Source: RZYY01 sp036794825 (GTDB taxonomy: Bacteria; Bacteroidota; Bacteroidia; Bacteroidales; 4484-276). Taken from it: 64,000 bases of DNA. Shown piece after piece: positions 45,199-52,007 of the stretch. How positions within the stretch are numbered: the first letter of the stretch is position 1; each line of letters opens with the position of its first letter. The notes beneath the pieces are model-generated. The model saw nothing but the letters and a program-made list of their open reading frames with translations, searched no databases and had not been told where the DNA came from. Location of the stretch: contig DAIRGA010000015.1 of NCBI GenBank assembly GCA_036794825.1, positions 57,572-121,571 of the forward strand, read 5' to 3'. The translations under genes and the position numbers were made by a program.

Positions 45199-45953
45199 TG
45201 AATTATCATATTTACACCGGTTTGATGATTGGGCTGGTTGGCAGCCTGCATTGTATAGGTATGTGCGGACCAATTGCCGTGGCGCTTCCGCTAGGGAACC
45301 GGAGTTTTGGCGACCGCTTATGGGGAGGATTGCTTTATAATTTAGGGCGAACTGCAACCTATGGTGCGATGGGTGCAGTTTTTGGCCTGCTGGGTAAAGG
45401 CATCGAAATGGCCGGCTTCCAGCAATGGGCATCCATACTCCTTGGCGTTGTGATGATACTGAGTGTTTTCTTCCCATTTCTTTTTAAAGATCAGTTTTCA
45501 GCTCAGACACCCGGAAGTGGTATTACCCAAAAGTTAGTCACTAAACTGAGAAAGATGTTTGGAGATCACTCTAAATCCAACCTGCTGATTATCGGCTTAC
45601 TCAATGGTTTACTTCCCTGCGGGCTGGTTTATGTGGCCATTGCCGGAGCCATCAACACCAATGATGTAGTGGCTGGAGTTTTCTTTATGATCGCTTTTGG
45701 CCTCGGAACCATACCCATGTTGTTGTCTGTTTCTTTATTAGGACACATGATTGGAGCTAAGATGAAATCGCAGCTAAACAGGATTATTCCAGTATTCATT
45801 GTAATTCTTGGTATTGTGTTCATACTTAGAGGTATGTCTCTTGGAATACCTTACATAAGCCCAAAAGAGCAAATGCTCACACCCGAAAGAACCATGACTT
45901 CAAAAGGTTGCTGCTCGGATAAAGGTGACCAACCTGTACATGCGGTAAAATGA
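45198..45953 (+). CDS. TauE/SafE-family membrane protein of the cbb3 cluster
   Basis: The 251-residue protein has six or so membrane helices with the conserved SLHCIGMCGP motif near the start and PCGLVYVAIAGAI in the middle, and a C-terminal GCCSDKGD cysteine cluster. It belongs to the sulfite-exporter TauE/SafE or UreH-like family that accompanies cco genes in Bacteroidota. Cysteine motifs make metal handling (possibly copper or nickel) plausible, but unproven. It overlaps ccoH by one base. Confidence 0.85.
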   Translation: MNYHIYTGLMIGLVGSLHCIGMCGPIAVALPLGNRSFGDRLWGGLLYNLGRTATYGAMGAVFGLLGKGIEMAGFQQWASILLGVVMILSVFFPFLFKDQFSAQTPGSGITQKLVTKLRKMFGDHSKSNLLIIGLLNGLLPCGLVYVAIAGAINTNDVVAGVFFMIAFGLGTIPMLLSVSLLGHMIGAKMKSQLNRIIPVFIVILGIVFILRGMSLGIPYISPKEQMLTPERTMTSKGCCSDKGDQPVHAVK

Positions 45954-45960
45954 TACTGCA

Positions 45961-45993
45961 ACAAAAAACCCGGAAATCTTACGATCGCCGGGT
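45961..45993 (-). terminator. Intrinsic terminator for the gene at 46029
   Basis: On the minus strand ACCCGG and CCGGGT form a 6-bp stem around a 14-nt loop, then a T-run (TTTTT). It lies about 36 nt beyond the stop of the minus-strand gene at 46029. A weaker role for the plus strand is possible. Confidence 0.6.
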
Positions 45994-46028
45994 GCTTAAC
46001 CATTTTAATTCTCTATTCTCAGTACTTC

Positions 46029-46424
46029 TTATTTTCCTTTACTAATGACCATAACATCATAACTTCCGGTGAACGCCACTCCGGTTTTGGTATATCCCTC
46101 CATTACCAAAGTATTGTATTCACCAATATTTAGGGGTAAATCCTTAATGGCTTCGATGAGAAATTTGGCCACAAAATTTCCCTGGTTATCGGCTTTCCAG
46201 TGGTCAATTGCAACACCATTCAGCGTTACAGTAGTTGCAGAAACAGCCCCATAAGCCAGGTCGGTGTGAACGGTGACCACTTCTCCTTTGTTTTTGAGGT
46301 TTAAAACATTGGGCGAAACCTGAATCTCAATGGTCATCTGGCAGAATCCTATAACAGGTATGAACAACATTGCGAATAGCAGAACGGATAACCTGGTTCT
46401 GATGTTTGAAGTTAAAGTTAACAT
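46029..46424 (-). CDS. Small secreted protein, unknown function
   Basis: The 131-residue protein has a signal peptide (RTRLSVLLFAMLFIPVIGFCQ) and an Ig-like beta-rich mature part (MTIEIQVSPNVLNLKNKGEVVTVHTDLAYGAV). I recognise no family. Its upstream region has a TAATTTTG -7 box (46468-46475) and an FNR/Crp-like palindrome (46509-46522). It is next to the cbb3 cluster but on the opposite strand, so it could be oxygen-regulated. Confidence 0.65.
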   Translation of the reverse strand: MLTLTSNIRTRLSVLLFAMLFIPVIGFCQMTIEIQVSPNVLNLKNKGEVVTVHTDLAYGAVSATTVTLNGVAIDHWKADNQGNFVAKFLIEAIKDLPLNIGEYNTLVMEGYTKTGVAFTGSYDVMVISKGK

Positions 46425-46467
46425 TTGACCCTCCTGTTTTTAGTAGTTGTAAAAAAAATCATTGGTA

Positions 46468-46475
46468 CAAAATTA
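46468..46475 (-). promoter_or_regulatory. Probable promoter, -7 box, of the gene at 46029
   Basis: TAATTTTG on the minus strand, 44-51 nt before the start codon. Confidence 0.4.
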
Positions 46476-46508
46476 ATCCAGTATCAATCTCAATACAAGC
46501 CATAAACA

Positions 46509-46522
46509 TTGATACATGTCAA
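46509..46522. promoter_or_regulatory. Possible FNR/Crp-family site
   Basis: TTGATACATGTCAA is an almost perfect inverted repeat of the FNR type (TTGAT-N4-ATCAA). It is centred about 44 nt upstream of the -7 box of the gene at 46029. No regulator gene is in the window. Confidence 0.35.
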
Positions 46523-46673
46523 TAATTACTTTTGATGTTCCAAACTCTTTATTTGCAGTATATTGGAAGGAAGGTTGTTTTTTGACTAATTATTGGTGTA
46601 AAATTAATTTACGTGTCGGGAAAGGCTTATCAACGAATTGGTACTTTTAATTCGCCCACCCAGCAGAGTTAGT

Positions 46674-47813
46674 TTACTCAACCCCAAACCAATAAATTGT
46701 AGAAGTCTGATATTTTTCACCTGGTCGGAGCACTGTTGATGGAAAGGCAGGTTGGTTAGGTGAATCCGGGAAATGTTGTGTTTCGAGGCAAAATCCAAAG
46801 TGCTTCTGATAGGCAGTGTTTCCTTTTCCGATATTAGTGCCGTCGAGGAAATTGCCGGAATAGAACTGCATTCCCGGCTGATCGGTAAATACTTTCATTG
46901 ATCGGCCGCTGACGGGTTCTTTAGCGTGTGCTGCAAATCTCATTTTTCCATCATAACCATTCAGCACAAAAGTGTGGTCATATCCACCGTCAACATCACC
47001 AATCCTGTCACCGATTGCATTGAATACCCTGAAATCCATTGGAGTTCCTTCCACTGGTAGCAGTTCACCTGTTGGGATAAGCGTTTCATCCACAGGAACA
47101 TATTTGTCGGCATTAATCAATAATTGATGATTGTTAACTGCTCCGCTGCTATGGCCAGCAAGATTGAAATAGGAGTGATGCGTCAGGTTGAGTACAGTTG
47201 ATTTGTCTGTAACTGCTTCATAATCAATTTTTAACTCATTTTTATTGGTCAATGTGTAGGTGACAATGATGTTCAGGTTGCCGGGATAGCCCTCTTCGCT
47301 GTCCTTGCTGAGATAGGTCAGGATAACGCCGGCGCTGTCGGGAAAAATGAAATCCTCCACGTCCCACACTACCTTATCCAGCCCTTTTATTCCACCGTGC
47401 AGATGGTTCAGACCATTATTTGTAGCAAGTTGATATTCAACATCATCCAGTACAAATTTACCCCGCGCAATACGGTTGGCATATCTGCCGGTTATGGCGC
47501 CGAAGTATGGCGAATTGTTTTCAAGATATCCTCTCAGGCTGTCGTAACCCAATACAACATCACCCGGTTTCCCCTCGCGGTCAGGAACCATAAGATGGGT
47601 TACAATTCCTCCATAATTGATGATGGAAACCGACATGCCACTAGCGTTAGTGAAGGTGTACTTGTAAATCTGCCTTCCGTCAGCCTCACCGAAAAGCGTT
47701 CTTTTCATATTCATGGTTTCTTCATCTTGTTTTTGTTTCATGTTTCCGCTGCAACCGCTCATTATGCTAAATATCAGTGCTGTAGATAGGATCAATAGGA
47801 ATCTTTTCTTCAT
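46674..47813 (-). CDS. galM: Aldose 1-epimerase lipoprotein (galactose mutarotase)
   Basis: The 379-residue protein has a lipoprotein signal (MKKRFLLILSTALIFSIMSGC) and a GalM fold: GRYANRIARGKFVLDDV, LNHLHGGIKGLDKVVWDV (active His) and NLTHHSYFNLAGH (second His), with a C-terminal Glu in GFCLETQHFPDSPNQ. It interconverts the alpha and beta anomers of galactose and glucose. The signal suggests it works at the cell surface or in the periplasm. A TACTTTTG -7 box lies upstream at 47835-47842. Confidence 0.93.
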   Translation of the reverse strand: MKKRFLLILSTALIFSIMSGCSGNMKQKQDEETMNMKRTLFGEADGRQIYKYTFTNASGMSVSIINYGGIVTHLMVPDREGKPGDVVLGYDSLRGYLENNSPYFGAITGRYANRIARGKFVLDDVEYQLATNNGLNHLHGGIKGLDKVVWDVEDFIFPDSAGVILTYLSKDSEEGYPGNLNIIVTYTLTNKNELKIDYEAVTDKSTVLNLTHHSYFNLAGHSSGAVNNHQLLINADKYVPVDETLIPTGELLPVEGTPMDFRVFNAIGDRIGDVDGGYDHTFVLNGYDGKMRFAAHAKEPVSGRSMKVFTDQPGMQFYSGNFLDGTNIGKGNTAYQKHFGFCLETQHFPDSPNQPAFPSTVLRPGEKYQTSTIYWFGVE

Positions 47814-47834
47814 TTTTTATTTGTTTAAACATTG

Positions 47835-47842
47835 CAAAAGTA
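47835..47842 (-). promoter_or_regulatory. Probable galM promoter, -7 box
   Basis: TACTTTTG on the minus strand, 22-29 nt before the galM start. Confidence 0.45.
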
Positions 47843-48018
47843 AATTATTTCAGTGAAATTTGATTTTATTTGGCAATCAATATGTTACAAGTTGGTTTTA
47901 CTCCTAATCCAAATCCATAATGGCGAACTAATGGCGTTAATATCGTTGAATTTGCTTGTTTGTTTCAGATTAAAACCATTTTACAATCATTTGAAATGCA
48001 GGTTTAGGCGATTTTAAG

Positions 48019-48026
48019 TACTTTTG
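48019..48026 (+). promoter_or_regulatory. Probable promoter of the surface protein at 48062
   Basis: TACTTTTG lies 36-43 nt before the ATG at 48062. Confidence 0.45.
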
Positions 48027-48061
48027 GAATCCTTCTTTGATCACCTTAATATCAAAAGAAC

Positions 48062-49294
48062 ATGAAAAGGTTAATTGGTTTTCTGGTAATTTTCTTAGTT
48101 TTCGTAACGGTCAATTCGTCAGCACAGAATGCAACCATCACACTGCCCAACGTCAGCTATTGCGATAACACAACCATCCTGGTTCCCGCCACAGTAGTCA
48201 ATTTCCTTAACGTTGGTGCTATGACGCTTGACATAGCTTTCGATACCTTGGTTTGTAGTTTTAAATCTCTGCAAAACATTAATCCCGCATTTAATGGATT
48301 GATATACAATGTTTTATATTATCCACAAACAAAACTCAGAGTTATGTATTCCAATATGTCGGGAACTAACCTGGCGTCCGGGGTCATCTTCTCCATTGAG
48401 TTTGTTTATAAATCCGGGCAGACCAACCTACAGTTTTTGCCCACTTGTGAGCTTACCACGCCTTCCTTTCAGAATATCCCCGTAACTTACCTTAGTGGTA
48501 GTGTTTCAAACCTGGTCACGATCACTCAGCAGCCACAAAATCAAACCGTTTATCAGCCTGAAACGGCCTTATTCAATGTTGTTGCAGCCGGAAGTCCATC
48601 CTATCAATGGCAGCAAAGCATCAACAATGGCTCAACCTGGACTAACCTGTCCAACTCATCTACTTTTCAGGGAGTAACTACAGCACAGCTTTCGGTATCC
48701 AACACAAACTCCTTCCTTAATGGCAGGCAATATCGCTGCAGGCTAACCGTGCAAGGATGTACAGGTTTTTCAGCTCCTGCAACGCTAACGGTTTTGCAAC
48801 CGCTGGCAAATCATGTTATAGACTTTCCGTCAGGCTGGAGCAGTCTTTCCACTTATATTGATCCTCTCAATAAAGATTTGGGAAATATGTTCGCTGCAAT
48901 CGCTGACAGGGTGGTGATTCTTATCACGGGCGATAAAATGTATTATCCTTCGCAGGGAATTAATACAATAGGAACCTTTGATCCGAAAAAGGGTTATACC
49001 ATTAAGCTTTCCTCATCGGCCAGCCTCACTGTTACAGGATCCATGCAAACCAACAAGTCCATCAGTTTGCCGGCAGGCTGGAGCCATCTGCCCGTGCTCA
49101 GCAATTGCGAAATAACAATCCAAACGCTTTTTGGCGCCAGCATAAACCAGGTATATCTGATTAAAGAGATAGCCGGATCAAAGGTTTTCTGGCCCGAAAT
49201 GAACATCCTTACCCTCCAATCGCTCATTCCCGGCAGGGCTTATATGGTGAAGATGAGTTCTGGTGTACAGGTCACTTTTCCTGCGTGCAACTAA
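48062..49294 (+). CDS. Surface protein: cohesin-like, Ig-like and GW-type domains
   Basis: The 410-residue protein has a signal peptide (to about residue 22, SSAQ), a cohesin-like beta-sandwich (about 25-150, TILVPATVVNFLNVGAMTLDI), an Ig-like domain (about 155-250, QQPQNQTVYQPETALFNVV) and a C-terminal GW-type domain (about 255-409, PSGWSSLSTYIDPLNKDLG ... LPAGWSHLPVLSNCEI ... GSKVFWPEMNILTLQSLIPGRAYMVK). The last domain matches the N-terminal domain of the large protein at 35625. It lacks a T9SS tail. The role is probably adhesion or matrix building. Confidence 0.75.
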   Translation: MKRLIGFLVIFLVFVTVNSSAQNATITLPNVSYCDNTTILVPATVVNFLNVGAMTLDIAFDTLVCSFKSLQNINPAFNGLIYNVLYYPQTKLRVMYSNMSGTNLASGVIFSIEFVYKSGQTNLQFLPTCELTTPSFQNIPVTYLSGSVSNLVTITQQPQNQTVYQPETALFNVVAAGSPSYQWQQSINNGSTWTNLSNSSTFQGVTTAQLSVSNTNSFLNGRQYRCRLTVQGCTGFSAPATLTVLQPLANHVIDFPSGWSSLSTYIDPLNKDLGNMFAAIADRVVILITGDKMYYPSQGINTIGTFDPKKGYTIKLSSSASLTVTGSMQTNKSISLPAGWSHLPVLSNCEITIQTLFGASINQVYLIKEIAGSKVFWPEMNILTLQSLIPGRAYMVKMSSGVQVTFPACN

Positions 49295-49431
49295 TCGGTT
49301 TTAGAATATCAAATTTATTCTCATAATCTTCTGTGGCTCGAGCGGCTTTTTACATTAAAAGATTGATAAGTAATGTTTTCTGGATGGATGTTGTAGTTTA
49401 CAAATCCGAAATCCCGAACCAGCCATTAGCA

Positions 49432-49468
49432 TAAAAATCAGGAGGCAGCCTGATAATTGGCTGCCTCC
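49432..49468 (-). terminator. Intrinsic terminator of the gene at 49526
   Basis: GGAGGCAGCC (49441-49450) pairs with GGCTGCCTCC (49459-49468), a 10-bp stem. The minus strand then continues TGATTTTTAT, giving the U-tract. Confidence 0.75.
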
Positions 49469-49525
49469 CGAAATTTACTCTGTTTGCTGGATAAATGCAT
49501 CGAAAATGTTTCTCTACATCAATGA

Positions 49526-50011
49526 TTATCTGACTTTTAACTTGTTGTTTATCATCTTCGACCACTTCTCGGCAAGTTGTAATTCACCGTTGAGTTGGGT
49601 GTTGAACTCTTCATTAAAAAATTCCCATTTCACTTCATCACCATTATTTAACTGACTGAAATTCAGTTCCACCCTCTCGGTAATCTTTTGATTTCCATCC
49701 TTAAGCTTTACTGTTCTGGTGGAATGTATCACTTTGCAACCCTTAACGGCTGCCAGATCCATATAAAGCTCAGATGTGATTTCATTGGATTTTCTGTGGT
49801 AAAAAACAAATTTCCTCTCTTCATCCCAACCTATTACAAGTTCCCCACAAACATCGAATTGACTTATCCGGCAGTTGTGGCTGCCGGCTATGTTGTTGAG
49901 TGATTGCATTATTCTATGTTGTTTTCTTTTTCTGCTCAGATTGAAAAAATACAATGGTAAAACGCTCATAGCCAATAGTATCAACCCAATAATCAAACTA
50001 TTTGAGTCCAT
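49526..50011 (-). CDS. Membrane-anchored protein of unknown function
   Basis: The 161-residue protein has one N-terminal membrane helix (SLIIGLILLAMSVLPLYFF) followed by a soluble alpha-beta domain with CRISQFDVCGELVIGWDEERKFVFYHRK. No family recognised. A TAGGTTTG -7 box lies upstream at 50044-50051, and a strong terminator follows. The soluble part faces the cytoplasm if the helix is inserted with its N-terminus outside; this is uncertain. Confidence 0.6.
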   Translation of the reverse strand: MDSNSLIIGLILLAMSVLPLYFFNLSRKRKQHRIMQSLNNIAGSHNCRISQFDVCGELVIGWDEERKFVFYHRKSNEITSELYMDLAAVKGCKVIHSTRTVKLKDGNQKITERVELNFSQLNNGDEVKWEFFNEEFNTQLNGELQLAEKWSKMINNKLKVR

Positions 50012-50122
50012 AATTTTAGTTTTTTAAAAAATTTGATAAATAACAAACCTAGGCAAAGAGTACTATCAAAGCCCTTAAACTGTGGTCAAGACGACCAGAT
50101 TAAAAAACTTACTAAGATGGGA

Positions 50123-50494
50123 TTACCAGAAATATTGAAACGGGAATAGCAGATCAGTTTTCCTGTAATGCACAGGGATTTTCTCTGCGGTTGAGTTATA
50201 GGATGTAAACTCTGCGTCGAAGAAAAGTTCGATAGTCCTGAGACTTGACCTGAGGAACGGAAACAATTGCTTAAAACCCTGAAAGAAATAACTTACGGCA
50301 GTACTGGTTGAACTTTCGGATTGTGGGGTATGCAGTGAGAAAGAGGGTGAAATTTTTTCAAAATAGGTCTCTTTTTCGGTAACATTATTTCTGTTGAGGT
50401 TCAGATTCACAATAGACTGAGAAGCAATGCTCATTGCGTAGCAATAAACCGTTGCTAACACCATAAGACCCGCAAACCGGATGATACTGTTCAT
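50123..50494 (-). CDS. Small secreted protein, unknown function
   Basis: The ATG at 50494 (123 residues) gives a signal peptide MNSIIRFAGLMVLATVYCYAMS. The mature part (NLNRNNVTEKETYFEKISPSF) matches nothing I know. The start at 50518 would add eight residues before it. It is the last gene before the first copy of the CDF 3'-end repeat. Confidence 0.5.
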   Translation of the reverse strand: MNSIIRFAGLMVLATVYCYAMSIASQSIVNLNLNRNNVTEKETYFEKISPSFSLHTPQSESSTSTAVSYFFQGFKQLFPFLRSSLRTIELFFDAEFTSYNSTAEKIPVHYRKTDLLFPFQYFW

Positions 50495-50518
50495 TTTACC
50501 TTTTGAAAAACCTGGCAA

Positions 50519-50749
50519 ATGTAGTACGAAACAACGTAATGATACTCTGATTTAAATAAATATTCACTGACAAATGAATACATCGAAAAAGCTATACTCC
50601 GTGCAAAATCTGAATATCGAAATCATCTGCTAAAAACCTTAAAGATAGCTTCCGTATCGTAACTTCCGGTAATAAGTAACGAAATAAGCAGTTTATTGCA
50701 AAAATGTCTTGTTTCAATTTTTCCCGGCGATTTTCAGGTGTGAATCCGG
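50519..50749. other. Intergenic region left of the first repeat copy
   Basis: This 231-bp stretch is A+T-rich and carries no gene or hairpin I can support. It forms the left border of the possible island. Confidence 0.5.
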
Positions 50750-50848
50750 TTACTTTCCAATCGGCTCCACGTAAATCGTCGCTTCGATGGAGAGTGTTTC
50801 TCTCAGACTTTGGCGGATTGTGGTTACGAGTGCATGTGAATCCTCAAC
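50750..50848 (-). pseudogene. CDF transporter 3'-end fragment (repeat copy 1)
   Basis: The minus strand encodes about 32 residues identical (one substitution, H to Y) to the end of the CDF fragment at 51561: VEDSHALVTTIRQSLRETLS ... ATIYVEPIGK, then a stop at 50750-50752. Its own stop is retained, so each copy regenerates a proper C-terminus. The plus-strand repeat is 50761-50848 (88 bp, one mismatch to copy 2). There is no upstream CDF sequence, so it is a fragment with no start. Confidence 0.85.
50761..50848. repeat. Direct repeat, copy 1 (CDF 3' end)
   Basis: An 88-bp direct repeat, identical to copy 2 (51575-51662) except for one base. It flanks the VapBC genes on the left. Confidence 0.95.
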
Positions 50849-50869
50849 TGTTAGCAATAGGATCAGGTT

Positions 50870-51262
50870 TTACCTCTCTAATTCCCACGGGTTGAGGCAA
50901 TCTAATCCAAATATTGCTTGAAAATCCTTTAGATTCCTTGTCAGAAGGGTGAGATTTTGACTTAGGGCTGTTGCTGCAACAATTGCATCAGGGGTTTTGA
51001 TTTTTACTTTTCGCCTTAGATCAATAGTTTTGTTTACTACAGTGTCGGTCAATTCGATAACATGTGAATCGTTGAAGAAACCTGAAAGAAATTCATGCAT
51101 TTCTTCGGAAGAATTGAAGCCCAGTACTTCAATTTTGGTAATTACCGAAACATTAGGTGCTTGATTTACAATAGGTTTGAGAAACTCCATTCCGGAGTTA
51201 GGGAGTCTACCAGCCAAATAATCAATCACAATATTGCTATCTATTAAAAACTTTCTTTCCAT
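50870..51262 (-). CDS. vapC: VapC-type PIN-domain toxin
   Basis: The 130-residue protein is a PIN domain: the acidic residues Asp8 (LIDSNIVID), Glu45 (TKIEVLGF) and Asp92 (KTPDAIVAATA), and the TRNLKDF motif (Asn110), are all present. VapC toxins are Mg-dependent RNases that cut tRNA or rRNA and are held in check by VapB. The start overlaps the antitoxin 3' end by 19 nt, as in toxin-antitoxin operons. The stop lies 22 nt from repeat copy 1. Confidence 0.9.
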   Translation of the reverse strand: MERKFLIDSNIVIDYLAGRLPNSGMEFLKPIVNQAPNVSVITKIEVLGFNSSEEMHEFLSGFFNDSHVIELTDTVVNKTIDLRRKVKIKTPDAIVAATALSQNLTLLTRNLKDFQAIFGLDCLNPWELER

Positions 51263-51456
51263 TCGCTCCGTGATTTTTCAACATGATTGTTCAATTCATC
51301 AGCAAAATCCTTAGGAAGCTTTCCGGCATATTTTTCTGATAAACTTAATTCATCTGATGAGGATGGATTAATTACCTCAAGCAGTTTCAACTCTTCAAGT
51401 TGTTTCAGTAAATTGATTGTGGCTGGCTGAATCAGCCTGATAACCAGGGTATCCAT
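51244..51456 (-). CDS. Probable VapB-like antitoxin
   Basis: The 70-residue protein precedes and overlaps the PIN toxin by 19 nt. It is small and charged (DELSLSEKYAGKLPKDFADELNNHVEKSRSEW), with a C-terminal helix likely to cover the PIN active site. The N-terminal DNA-binding class is not obvious. A TACCTTTG -7 box lies at 51482-51489. The call rests on gene order and size. Confidence 0.7.
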   Translation of the reverse strand: MDTLVIRLIQPATINLLKQLEELKLLEVINPSSSDELSLSEKYAGKLPKDFADELNNHVEKSRSEWKESF

Positions 51457-51481
51457 AATCTTATAATTTTTATGTCAAGTG

Positions 51482-51489
51482 CAAAGGTA
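51482..51489 (-). promoter_or_regulatory. Probable promoter of the toxin-antitoxin pair
   Basis: TACCTTTG (minus strand) fits TAnnTTTG and lies 26-33 nt before the antitoxin start. Confidence 0.4.
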
Positions 51490-51560
51490 ATTTAAAAAAT
51501 TGATCAGGATTATTTGGGCCGGCAACTTCAGGATTTCACCAGAACAATCAGAAAACCATT

Positions 51561-51917
51561 TTATCTTTTGCCGCTCGGCTCCACGTGAATCGTCGCTTCG
51601 ATGGAGAGTGTTTCTCTCAGACTTTGGCGGATTGTGGTTACGAGTGCATGTGAATCCTCAACGCTCATGATGTTGGGCAGGCGGATGTGGAAAGTGATTT
51701 CCTGGTGTTCGCCATAGCTGTGCAGATGGATGTGGTGGATCTGCATGTCGTGTTCGGTTTCGTTGCCGGCAATCGTTTTGATTTGCTCAACAAGTTTTTC
51801 GTCGGGAGCTTCGCCAAGCAGTTTGCTGATGGTATCTTTTAGAATCACATTGCCCGGCTGTATTTTCAGCCATGAAACATTGGTCAAAATTCTTTGCTTC
51901 CTGCGAGCCAGACCCAC
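51561..51917 (-). pseudogene. CDF cation-efflux transporter, C-terminal fragment (repeat copy 2)
   Basis: About 100 residues match the cytoplasmic domain of cation diffusion facilitators: ILKDTISKLLGEAPDEKLVEQI, then HHIHLHSYGEHQEITFHI and the ending SIEATIHVEPSGKR. The membrane helices (normally about 200 residues before this) are missing; the frame ends upstream at about 51917, where the CHAT gene promoter lies. So it is a 5'-truncated copy. Intact CDF proteins export Zn, Co, Cd, Fe or Mn. The fragment is unlikely to transport. Confidence 0.85.
51575..51662. repeat. Direct repeat, copy 2 (CDF 3' end)
   Basis: An 88-bp direct repeat matching copy 1 (one mismatch) and its first 51 bp matching copy 3 (63950-64000) without mismatch. 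It lies at the 3' end of the CDF fragment and left of the CHAT locus. Confidence 0.95.
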
Positions 51918-51964
51918 AAAGAGATTTTTCGGTTAGCATCACCCACGAAAACAAAAGAATTACA

Positions 51965-51972
51965 TACTTTTG
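51965..51972 (+). promoter_or_regulatory. Probable promoter of the CHAT protease gene
   Basis: TACTTTTG, the same octamer as in front of nusB and the phosphofructokinase gene. It lies 36-43 nt before the ATG at 52008 and inside the longer frame from 51894, so the true start must be downstream (GTG 51987 or ATG 52008). Confidence 0.5.
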
Positions 51973-52007
51973 AAAAAAAATATCTTGTGAACCAGCTAAT
52001 TTTCTTT

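Noticed and set aside
50704..50895. 63-residue plus-strand frame across repeat copy 1
   Set aside because: It is antisense to the CDF fragment and only reflects the repeat.
51894..52007. CHAT start at ATG 51894
   Set aside because: It would put the start within the CDF fragment and upstream of the TACTTTTG promoter box, and the extra residues add no signal peptide.
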